Of a DNA stretch of 64,000 nucleotides, positions 53,504 through 64,000 are shown in pieces. The DNA comes from Strix aluco (lineage: Eukaryota > Chordata > Aves > Strigiformes > Strigidae): NCBI RefSeq assembly GCF_031877795.1, contig NC_133946.1, positions 8,965,144-9,029,143 on the forward strand, in the 5' to 3' direction. The notes below the pieces were generated by a model. It saw only the letters and a program-made list of their open reading frames with translations, was not told the DNA's origin and searched no databases. Positions within the stretch are counted from its first letter, which is position 1; each line of letters starts with the position of its first letter. The position numbers and the translations under genes are program-made.

Positions 53504-56500
53504 GGCACTGCCGGTCCCGCAGCCCCTGCCCCGGTGTGAGAGCCGGGAAATGGGCCGGGGGTGGGCGTGTGTAACCCCAAACCCATCGAGCGGCGATGCG
53601 GAGGTGGGGGACCTCACACCCCCCCCCGGTCCCCCCTCACGGCCGCAGCTCGACTCGTGCCTCAGCTCTGGCCCAGCCTTTATTTCCCTTCTCAGAAAGA
53701 AAAGAGCTGCGTCTTCGGGAAATGGTTTTTAAACCTCGGGTCACCTCGCAGGGCAGGGGGGGCCGTGCCGCCGCGGCGGGAGCGCTGGGCGAGCGGTTAC
53801 CGGCAGCCCTGTTACCGGCAGCCGGCGGGGCGCAGCCGCGACGGGGCGGCCCGGTACGGCCCGGTACGGCGCCTCTGGGCGGGCCGGCGCTGCTCCAGGG
53901 CTTTATTACCGCCCGGCCATCCCCGGCTGTGTCACTAGATGGAGCCTGGCACCTGGGCTGCGGGCTGGCCTCGCCTTTGGGGAGCTGCTGCCTCGGAGGG
54001 GGTCTCCGACTCCTGTTCGTCCCCATCTGTACAAAGAGATTTGGGGGGAAAAACGTGTGTGTAGCAAAAGAGCATTGCCCCCAGCCAGCGGCCCGATCTA
54101 AGCATCAAACAGGATTTTTTCTGGTCTGTGTGTGGACTTTTTCCACACGGGCTCCTCCCTGGGAGATCCCTCAGCAAGTGCACCAGGAGAGATGGGAAGA
54201 AGCACCCACACTGGCATTTTGGTTTGTTCCGCGCTCTTTGCATGTCAGGCACACTTCAGGGGATTGTTGCTGAGTTTTCTGCTGTCCATCCAAACTGAGC
54301 ATTAAAGGAATTTTCTCAGATCTCAGGAGATAAAATGGGTACTGGCTGGGATTTCATAAAGAAAAAAAATCCTTCCTCCACAGGACACATTAAATAACAA
54401 TTAAGAAAAATATAACCCCATGCCCCCAGGAATTTCTCTGAAGCAACAAAGTTCCCATCAACTTCAAATACTGTTTTTATATTTTGCTACCTGTTTACTT
54501 TCATCCTTTTGTCTTTACACTTGCATTTCCCTCCTACAAACACTCACAGAAATAACTTTGCTTTATGAGCAATCGCAGCTCAGTGAGGCTGTGCACATAG
54601 GCAAGGTCATACAAAAACACAGTCTTCAGGGTGGTGGCCTGCACTTGTACAAATGCTTACACTTATGATCATGTGTAACTTTTGGTACTGAAGTTAATGA
54701 CATTGATCAATCAGAGTTTGAATGATGAAGGTCTTGCATCAGAAGCTCCCTGGAGCAAGGGATTGTATGTCACCAACCATTTCAAAAACAACTACTGGTT
54801 TTGATTACCTTTGGGTTTTTTTGATGGTTAGCTTGAGACACCCAAAAAGGAGACCAGTTTTCTCTGCATGCTCGATGAACAATTAATAAAAATGAGGACC
54901 ACTTCACTTTCAAGTGTCTCCTGCTGCATCCTCTAAATCATGGGCTGATTTGAGATACTCTGGCCTTTCAAACATCACAGAAGTTCACAATATTATAAAC
55001 CCAGTAAATAATACGAAGGCATCTGAGACCCTAATTTTTTTTTCCTCTACAGAATTCTGCAATGTTATTAGATGACTGCTACAAAGGCAGTTCACTGCCC
55101 TGCAACCCTGGGCCCCACAGCAGTTGTGCATGTAACTCATCCTGGCTACATATGCATTCTTCAAGGTATCGAGCACCCACCACACACAGAGGTTATGGTC
55201 TGAAATGAATCTGAAAGGCTTTTTTAGTTCATTTTGTTGTGCATTTCGGTGAATAGAAGCTATTTTATGATTACTATTTCTGCTATACTATGATGTGAAT
55301 AATATTCACAATCGTAAGTATTAATTTTCTTCATCAAGAAGTCAAACCTTTCAAGCGGTAAGGAATTGATGCTTGCAACTTGTTTATTCACTTTGAATTC
55401 CCTTGTGAAGATCAAAAATTGAGGCAGAAAAGGCAAATCATTTGCACTAAATAATATTTCAAATCAGTGTAAGGTCACTGTAAGAATTTCCTAACAATTG
55501 ATGGAAAGTTTTTAAAAATTATTTTCATTGTTTCTGTTGCTGATGGTATGTGGACTGATGTTTAAAGGTTCATATCTAATCAAAATAAAATGAAAAGAAA
55601 GCACTTAATTAATTTTTTGGAATAGTCTCTCTTGTTATAGGAAGCTTTCAATCTAAATAATTTGTCCAAGTTCCTCTGTAGTCAGTGACAGAGGTAAGTG
55701 CCTCCAAGTACTTATCTGGACTGGATAGTACCAATCCTACCTCAAAACAGCTGTTTAAGAGGTATGAGTTAAGTAATCTCTGGAAGTGCCTATTTCTTTA
55801 TTGTCTCTGGAAAAAAAGCCTAGATGATTAACTCAGGTTAAGTACCCTATTTTTAGCTAGAGCTAAATGAGCTAATGAATCTCACTAGTTTCAAAATATG
55901 AGTTGCAACATGTGATTTTAATTTCTGTTCCTATCTGTGTCACTGAACTTTATCATTTATTGGCATCTTTTTACCAGAGTTGCATAGAGCGTGTTCGTTT
56001 GCATGTTCCTACAAATGTATTTGCAGAAAAAGAATTATTTGCAGAACAGATGTATTATAGGGTAAATCACAATATCACTTCCAGTGCTGGACCTGCTCCC
56101 TATATAAACAGAGCCTGCCACAAGGAAACCTGGTAGTGTAGGGCTTTTTGATTTTATGAAGATAGGAAAAAAGCAACAACCAGGAGGAAAGTCTCGTAGA
56201 ACAAAAATACCTCCTGACCAAATAGTACACAACTGCAAAAGTATTTTCACCTGTTGTAATGAATCATTTATTTCCACTGCACTTTTCAATGTCCCAATGT
56301 AATTTCTGCAGAACAAGAACTTCAGCTTTCTGTAACCCTGAAGATGAACTAAATGTGTTTTGGAGGAACATAATTACCTTTATTTAAATTTCAAACATCC
56401 AGAGATCCTGGAACATACTAAATAGATAATAGAGGGCTTGTGCCTCACTGGGCAATAACATCATTGGAACCAATGGAAATGAAGCCAAGGAAGGTGGTCA

Positions 56501-58326
56501 CAAATGATCAGAAATGGGGCATGAAGCCACCCATGAATAGAAGGTGGTCATAGTAGGCTAATTGTGGTAGAGATCAAAGGTAAAATTACATAGGTGAGTC
56601 ACTCAAGGGTGAGGGAGGGTCAAAATGTGATGAATGAGATGTTTTTCAGATGAAGAGACATCTACTCAATAGTACAATAACTTCAGAATATCATGGCAAA
56701 AGCTTTGGATATGTAAGTCATCAAAGAGAGAGGAAAAGAGTACAGAAACTTTAAAGACTTCCTTTGGGGTGTCTTTGGGATGTCCTGCAGATTTAGCAGT
56801 AGGCATTACATGAATGTAATCCAATATTACTTTTGAGAAGAGATTTGTAAGTCTTTTTCCCTTTTCTCTGAAGTCGGAAGTGGGAGAATTACAGAGTCTG
56901 TAAATACTCTGAGGGAAGTAAGGTCCCAAGCAGAGCTAGAGATGTTAGTGCTAATTCCTTTGGTTTCTGATTTCTGCTGTAGTTCCTGCATGTCATCCCA
57001 GAAGTGACAGCAAAAAGAAAGCCTTTATTTTCCCCATGGCAGAGGGCCAGTTGAACAGTCCAGTCCTTTCTCTTGCTTCTGGAAGAGAAGAGTATGTCAG
57101 ACAAATGAGAGAAGGCAGAAGTGAGGACATAGTACACTGCGATATGTGGTTATTTGAGCACGAGGTTGTTCTATAAAGAGCCTTATCAGCACAGCACAAG
57201 TTAAAAAACCTGCCTAAGAAGGAGAGGTTACTCCACCATATGTCAAGGACTGCTCTGCTTCCCAGCTGCTTCTGCAATCCAAGAGGCATAAAGGTGACAA
57301 TATTTCTCCCTGGGCTGTGAATGAGCGCAGAATTGAGATTCCACAGCTCCCGCTGTGTGCGCCCACTGACAGGATGTCATACGATGGGACGAGCATTCAT
57401 GGAGGCTCTTCCCAAATATCACAAGTGTAATAGTCCCCAGTGAATTTGTAGGATCCAAATGCATCAGATGCTTAAAGATTTTTCAAATGATCAACTTCTG
57501 GAAGGGTTCCTCTTCTAAAACTGCTCTGCTAAAGACGGTCAGCTTGCTGGAGAGATTGTTGCTACTGTAATTTGTAGTTGCATGTGTTATTGCTGGTTCT
57601 TTCCAATGAACACAGACAACTAATTTCAAATATCTCTCACCATTCTGTTATCTAATGCTTTCTTAACTATTGCTATCAGTCAATGCATTCCTGAGAGCAA
57701 TACTTAGCCTGGAATTGACTTGAAGCTTTCACGGTCAGATGATATCTTCTGATTAAGTCTACTCTAAAGCTCACAAAGTCCTGCCAGCTTCAAATGGCCT
57801 AAATGCATTTTTTTGTCACTGTAAGCATTATTTCATACTTTGGAAGTACTTCATCCACTCCATCTTTTCTCTGTGCTATGAAATCTTTTGTAATTCTGGT
57901 ATAGAAGAAGCCTTACTGATATTCTGGGATCATATTTGGTACAGTAACTCTCCAGCACCTCATTTACACTAAATCAATGAAAGGGCTTTTTTATTATTTT
58001 TTAAGCAAACCCGCATCCTGCAGCAGAAATGAATAATTGCAAGTTTCTTGGCCAGTAGGTTACATTTTAGTTTCTAGCTTGACCTAGGAAGTAATGCCTC
58101 TGCACTTTGTTTATGCAATGTGTTTGTGAAAATCATGAGGAAAGCTTTTTCAGAAAAGAGTAATTCTAGCTCACCAGCTTCTCAGTCAAAAGTGGTATCC
58201 GTGGAGCATTTACCTGTACTCTTTTCTGTCAGTGGCTAAATAATGTTGCCTTTATGACAAGTTCCAACTCTGTTGGAAATATTTTTCCTTTAATAGACAG
58301 ACAATGGGCCAGTAGAAGAAGATGAT

Positions 58327-58675
58327 CACAGAATCATCTAGATTGGAAAAGACCTTGAAGATCATCCAGTGCAACCATGAACCTCACCCTGACCGTTCTC
58401 AACTCCACCAGATCCCTCAGCACTGGGTCAACCCCACTCTTCAACCCCTCCAGGGATGGAGACTCCACCACTGCCCTGGGCAGCCCATTCCAATGCCTAA
58501 CAACCTGTTCTGTAAAGAAATGCTTCCTAATATCCAGTCTAAACCTTCCCTGGTGCAGCTTGAGGCCATTACCTCTTGTCCTATCACTTGTTACTTGGTT
58601 AAAGAGACTCATCCCCACCTCTCTGCAACTTCCTTTCAGGTAGTTGTAGAGGGCGATGAGGTCTCCCCTCAGATA
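58327..58675 (-). mobile_element. CR1 LINE 3' end, minus strand
   Basis: A CR1 copy read on the minus strand. The ORF2 C-terminus is still open over about 100 codons with VVRHWNGLP and [11 protein letters not shown], and the 3' end reads GATCATCCAGTGCAACCATG-type sequence in reverse complement. 5'-truncated and lacking catalytic domains. Confidence 0.92.
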
Positions 58676-61600
58676 TAAGATATACCACAAAAAGAAGAGA
58701 ACAGATATGTTACCAGAGTTTTGCTTCAAACTCACAAGAGTGCATACTCAGAGCTGTGGTCAAATGATGTTCAAATACATCTGAAGCCCTGGAGAGCCAG
58801 AGTTAATCAGGTGATCCTATTCTGTCTGATATAGTGACACTTCCCACAAAATCAGTCCCAAAGAGGTACTAGGAAGCTGGGATGTGCAAGGACTTCTGCA
58901 ACGAGACCAATACAGGCACACTAATCCAAACCTGACACTGGAGCAATTTCACTGAGTTATACCTGGGATTAATTTGTTCCATAAAGGTCTAACTTCATTT
59001 CACTGGAGGTAGACAATTGTTTTCTTTGTTAGGAAGGACACTGAGCCAGGGGCTCTCAGGTAGTGATTTTTGGGAAGTCAGGAGTGGGATGAAAGGGGTT
59101 TAACTATGCCTGTTTGCTTGGGGAATGTCATTGTAACTCTGCTTAAAGGCAGACTTTTTCTCAAAGCGCCTATGATAATAATCCTGATCTGTTGTAAAAT
59201 TGATACCATAAAGACTTTTAGTCATGAAGATGATAATGAATTATATTACTAATAGTATTTGGTAGGCTTATGTCCATCTAAGTGGTATTTTAGCTAGACT
59301 CAGGTTTGATTGAGAACTTACGGGACAATTGTTATGGCTTATGTAATGTTGAGGATCAGACTACTCTATAGTTGTCCCTGATGGCCCATAAAGGTAAGAT
59401 GCCTTTGAGAGGTTCATCTGAGGCTTTACAGCATGTGCAGTTTACACACTGTAGCTGTCTCAGGAGGATGATTCCACACTAGAGTCATAGAGTCAATGGA
59501 ACTGTGTATGTACAAACACATATGTAAACAGGTGTGTGCTAACAAAGAGCTAGGTTTCCTCACGGCTGCTGTCAGCTCAAACTACTTTCTAAGCTTGCCT
59601 TTGTGCTTTCTTAGGGAAGGTTTGAGGGGTCTGAACTGCTGCAGAGCAAGACACCTCCATTCTTTACTTGCTGTTAAATCACCATTGCATTGTGCTAAAA
59701 GTTGTGGAAGGTTTCTAGTCCTGCCATGGTTTGATGAAGATGGCACTGATTTTTTCTGTGAGAATCCTACACTTGCCAATATATACGTAAGATCAGCAGA
59801 TACTTGGCACAGTGAGTCTCTTGAAGAACAGAGGTGGAGAAGTGCCTGGCTTCAGATTGTCCCTATACAGGTTAGTTCCTGATTGCTTAATCCTGTTGAG
59901 ACTGAAGGATGTGAAAGGTAAGAATCATGTGTGTCTGGGGAACTTCTGCTTCTATTCCAGTGTAGATAGCTGTGGGGATTTTGGATCTGGGCTTCAAACA
60001 CTTGACCAAGATCAGATAAAAAGAAGTATGAGGTCTATGCTGAACAAATTACAACAATTTACCATGTTGTGGAGTAGAAGAGGCAGAAAGGGGGTTAAGG
60101 AAATCAGCTAAGACTCACAGTTTTCTTGTTGCCTATTATTTCATGCTATACTCTGCCGCTTATCATTACTAGGAATTGCAAGTCACCAACAGAACTGTAT
60201 AAACTGTTAGAGAGATGTAAATGATTAGTGAATGCAGTTGAACGTTGTGTCAAAGTGTCAATTCAGTTCACAAGTGCTTATTCACCTACTGTCATCACTT
60301 CTGATTATTATGATACTACAGGAAGGACACTTACTGAAACGATGAAGCCCTTTATGAAACAGTTCTGAACAAATGTAAACTTAAAAAAGTACAAAGTTTC
60401 CTAATGGCATCATTTAAGGCTGTTAAGAACATTTTGTACACAGCCATATCCTCAGCTTCTGAAAGGCAAAGTGATTCAGCTGAATCAGTAGAAGTCTAAC
60501 TTTCACCCCAGCCCATATTCTGGGCCTAAAACCATGGAGAAATATCTCAGAAGAAATAAAATTCTTGTGCAACTCCTCCAAAATCTGTTTAGTAGATGGA
60601 GTTAGTTTACCTGGATTTTAAGGTGTGATGGTATCTTCCCTCCCTCTTCACAAGACACCCAGACTCAATCTTTAATATAGGTGATGGCCATCTAGAAAGT
60701 TTTTACAGTGGCTTTGCTCAGGAGGCAGGAGATGAAGATTACTGATAACTCTTCTTCCAATTGGAGGTCAGAGGAAATAATTTTCTGCTGAAAGGAAGCC
60801 TATAACATAACCATGGAGTACCTGCACAATTTACCAAGAATCAGGAAACTGAGTAACTTTCCCTGATGTTCCTTATTGCAGCTTCTTAACTAGTCACATT
60901 TGCTACCATGAAACATGGCTGTGGGACATCTGGGGTCAAGAACTGATGGACAAAGGTTATTGAAGCATCCTGACAGTGCAGCTAAAATTGACCTTTACTT
61001 GACAAAGCAGAAGTAACATGGGATCTAAGAGAATGGTATTCAAATAGCCAGTCCATCCAAAACATTGCATTTGGATTGATCCTAATCAGCCATAATTTCC
61101 TAGTTTAATGGCCAATTAAAGGCCATTTGAAAGTAAGAGAAGCAGAACAAATCAGCATGGAAAGAGCCTGGATGGTCTTTAGAAAGTGATTCAAGTTTAC
61201 TTAGGCTTTACACATCTGACTAGTGAGAAAATGAGTATGTAATGGATGTCTTACTCTAAAAGTAATTCAGATTCATTAAATAACTTGTTTCAGTATGAGA
61301 TAAAATCTGAAGCATCGCTGAAAAGTGAAATGAAATACCTGCATTAAAACAAGGGATTTATCTACCTAAACATCACAGCAAATATTAAATGAAATATAAA
61401 ATTCCCCACTATCTGTCTCTTGAGTACATTATGTACCTCAACTTGATGTAAGAAGCAGAATTAAACTCAATATTTCTTTTATGTGTATTTACAAATGTGA
61501 TCAGACATATAATGGTCAGAAGGATTCTAATTTACCATCTTTAAACCCCAAATGTTTTTATGTTAAATGCATCTTCAAATTTTTTCATTTTCCTGGAAAT

Positions 61601-62701
61601 TTAAACATTACAGACCAAAAGTGAGAGCCACGTTGCCTTTGGTTCTTTCATGGCTGGAGGTCCCAGGAAGATCCTTGCATGATAAGAGGCAGGGGCACTT
61701 CAGTTCTTGAAGTGAACAAAGCAGACCAAAGTGCTGAGGATGAAAAAGTGGAGTCATGGTGCCTCTTTCATATGGATTGGTCTCCAGTTCATATACTCTT
61801 GAATATGGATCTATTGATTTAGGCACTCATTTTGCAAATGGAATTGTAAAGATAGACCCCCCAACTAATTCTGAATATAACTCGTTTCAGAAGATTTCCA
61901 GAGCAGGGCAGGAATCCTTCTCATAGCTGTGTGTGGGGCATCAAGGTCTCATTCAATAGTGAAGGCTCCCTGAGGCCTGTATATTACTCTTTATCAGAGG
62001 TCTCTACCAGATAAAGCCTGCAACAAAACAGCTACTGATTTCTGTTCCTGTAGCCTCACGCTGCAGAAGAGCTGCTACTGCTAGGCAGTAGACAGCCCTT
62101 ATTCCATTCTCCTGACTAATAGACCACATATTGCCATCAGTGTGATTTGGATTCCGTTAGGCAGATGTGTCATTGATTGTATAATATTGTAGAAGGAACT
62201 AGCCAATACTAATGAAATAAAGAGCAACAGAACTATAAATGGACCTCACACAACCCCTTCCTATTTATGGCTTCAGTGGCAATATCAGTATCCCATTCCC
62301 AAAAGACAGGAATCCCCAAATTTACTTTTTCCTTAAACACACATGCAGACACCAATGACAACCCTTTGCACCATCATGACAAATAGCAGTGATACGAAAA
62401 CTCGTTGATTAACCATTCACCCCTCACACTAACTGCCTGATTTACTTACATTTCCTTTAGTGCTGCATTTTAACTCTTGATTTCCTGAGAAAGGTAGCGA
62501 CAGTCATATCAACTACAGTTGTCGCTGGTAATTTATAACCCTTGCTACCTAAGTTCCTTCTGCACTGTCCTTAGGAGATGATAAGACTTTCCAGTTATGT
62601 CTAGTCACAACTTTGCACTGAAACAGATCTTACTACTTGGTTAATGTGGTGGTTTGTCATGGCTAGTTTGTATTTCAGGCTGACTTCACCATATGGTACT
62701 G

Positions 62702-62740
62702 ATTATTAATATTAATATTAGTATTAATATTAACAATAAT
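62702..62740. repeat. AT-rich TTAATA-type repeat
   Basis: Imperfect alternating ATTAAT units over about 39 bases; simple sequence. Confidence 0.8.
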
Positions 62741-63349
62741 AAGAAGGTAATGTTCAGAACAATATTGTTAACACTTTATTAAGAAAAGGAGCTAAGGCCC
62801 AATTATGCCTTCCGTGGAAAAAATTCATTTACTTCAGTGGGAATAGTCAAACATTTGGCAACAATTCTTGGTAGTAAATTATTAGAGTATCAATTAATAT
62901 TTATGGTTTAGGCCTGTTAAGGCCTCATCAGAATGAAGGCTGAATTTTGCCTCACATTTTATGTGCCTGAGCAAATAAGCAACAATGTTATGTTTTTCCT
63001 TATGCTTCCTAGCATAATGATGCACAGACAATGAGTGGATTTTATAGTCTCCCAGCCTGAACACTTATTCCTAGAGAGTTTTTCTCCTGTTACAGATGTG
63101 AACATGCATGGCTACAGCTTTTCCAATTTTAGATCAATGAGCCACATAGCAAAGAGCATCAAGTTGGCAGGTCCTCTGCATTCATCTGAATGAAATGAAA
63201 GGGAGCTCAGTTCTTGGCTCCAGTTTTCTGTCAATCCATTGTCATTCAACAAAACGGACCAAAGAGAAAGGCGATCAATCCATAAACTCGTGAAGCCTCA
63301 GTCTCCAGCTGTCATCAGCTTTGAGGTCCCTCCACTGATCTTATCTGTT

Positions 63350-63680
63350 GCAGAGTGATTGAAAGTAATTTGTTTTGGTTGAAAGTAATTTGTTTTGGAG
63401 AGTAATTAGATTATCTCTTGGGGGGCTTCCTACCTGGTGACCCAGTGTTTCTCCTTGGCTTGCTGCTCATTAACATCAATTACCATAGAGACACTCTTCA
63501 AAGGAAGGCTTGCACTGCCCAGGGTGGGGAACCTATTAAGAAATATGCTTCTCATTCCTGCTAGGAGATAATAAACCTTCTGATGTCAAACAATTATTTG
63601 TGGGTCAGACACATATGATCCCACTGGGGCTTAAGCCTTTCATTTGCCATCCAGTGTGAAATGCTTAGTAATTAGGAAAT
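63350..63680. promoter_or_regulatory. Candidate conserved non-coding element
   Basis: A repeat-poor block with dense homeodomain-type and other motifs (GTAATTAGATTA near 63402, CATTAACATCAATTACCATAG near 63469, AGTAATTAG near 63667). It is preceded by a 20-base tandem duplication at 63359-63398. The call rests on appearance alone. Confidence 0.3.
63359..63398 (+). repeat. 20-bp tandem duplication
   Basis: TTGAAAGTAATTTGTTTTGG occurs twice back to back without mismatch, each copy holding an AATT homeodomain-like core. Confidence 0.95.
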
Positions 63681-64000
63681 GAGCTAGATCTTTCTATAAC
63701 GGTGCATATTGATGTGAATATCACAGGCTCAAGCAAACTGCTATGTAATATTTGTGAGCATTTACTAACACTAGACACATATTCCACATTTGCAGAGGTA
63801 CTGGATTGGCAAGCAAAATACATCTCTGCAGGGGGAAGTGCAGAGGGGCTCAAAAGTTCATGCTTTGACTCTTGTCCCCAGGAGCAACTCTTTTTAATTG
63901 AGACAATTATTACAGTTATGCATATGACACAGCACTGATAAGCTTCATAATAACAGCAGTATCTATTTTTTTCTCTAATCATGTGAGCTTTAAGTGAGTC

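Larger units (their letters stand above)
52540..54000. promoter_or_regulatory. FGF19 CpG island
   Basis: CpG-rich sequence covering exon 1, exon 2 and about 900 bases upstream. Open frames of 120-314 codons run through it on both strands and are shadows of GC-rich DNA. Short direct repeats occur near 53795-53822 and 53849-53870. Confidence 0.8.
54000..64000. other. Intergenic region on the FGF4 side of FGF19
   Basis: No coding exon recognised. The longest frames (for example 59496-59882, 128 codons) have no familiar motif and average composition. FGF4 and FGF3 would be expected further right. The region holds one CR1 (58.3-58.7 kb), an AT-rich TTAATA-type repeat (62.70-62.74 kb) and a candidate conserved element (63.35-63.68 kb). 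Confidence 0.65.

Noticed and set aside
52389-54273. Frames of 120-314 codons on both strands around FGF19 exon 1
   Set aside because: Shadows of the FGF19 CpG island; only the spliced FGF19 frame matches a known protein.
58334-58735. 133-codon minus-strand frame as a possible gene
   Set aside because: It is the ORF2 C-terminus of a truncated CR1 LINE (HWNGLP, VVESPSL), not a host gene.
59496-59882. 128-codon plus-strand frame in the FGF19-FGF4 spacer
   Set aside because: No recognisable domain, no splice context or promoter, and a length reachable by chance in 64 kb.
1-64000. CRISPR array, operon, prophage or tRNA/rRNA cluster
   Set aside because: No regularly spaced repeats, no Shine-Dalgarno gene strings and no tRNA cloverleaf recognised. 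Split genes, CpG islands and LINEs show vertebrate nuclear DNA.

Overview
The window is vertebrate, most likely avian, nuclear DNA. It carries three multi-exon genes in the order CCND1 (+), LTO1/ORAOV1 (-), FGF19 (-), the gene order of the human 11q13 CCND1-ORAOV1-FGF19-FGF4-FGF3 cluster. A bird is suggested by the few, old CR1 LINE 3' ends (46.8-47.1, 58.3-58.7 and 39.5-40.0 kb), the absence of recognisable mammalian SINEs or L1, and the sauropsid-like protein sequences. Species was not determined. All three coding sequences assemble by hand from GT-AG exons into intact frames: cyclin D1 292 aa, LTO1 140 aa, FGF19 216 aa.

Layout. 1-4.9 kb: no gene seen. 4.9-6.1 kb: a strong CpG island about 2-3 kb upstream of CCND1, with a 33-bp Z-DNA-prone tract and no convincing coding gene. 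7.9-8.3 kb: CCND1 promoter with octamer, TCF/LEF and CRE motifs in the same order as the well-studied human promoter. 8.3-25.9 kb: CCND1, five coding exons plus a roughly 3.3-kb 3'UTR ending at an AATAAA with a GT-rich downstream element. 25.9-38.6 kb: AT-rich stretch between the convergent CCND1 and LTO1 genes, without a recognisable gene. 38.6-43.4 kb: LTO1, five exons, with a TATA-less CpG-island promoter at 43.4-43.9 kb. 44-47.5 kb: LTO1-FGF19 spacer with a 5S-rRNA-derived repeat and a CR1. 47.5-53.1 kb: FGF19, three exons, with a TATA box and CCAAT box at 53.2-53.3 kb. 54-64 kb: no coding exon seen, presumably the spacer towards FGF4; it holds one CR1 and a possible conserved element near 63.4 kb.

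Function. Cyclin D1 drives CDK4/6 and RB phosphorylation in G1. LTO1 is the adaptor that, with YAE1, brings ABCE1 to the cytosolic Fe-S machinery. FGF19 is a secreted, endocrine-type FGF used in bile-acid feedback in mammals and in inner-ear induction in chick. They are neighbours by old synteny, not members of one pathway. Nothing supports a CRISPR array, operon, phage or other prokaryotic system, and I found no wholly new system. The most useful second-look items are the detached upstream CpG island, the TTCTA pentanucleotide array in FGF19 intron 2, the 5S-derived repeat, the minimal FGF19 intron 1, the missing FGF19 cysteine, and several G/C-run structures.
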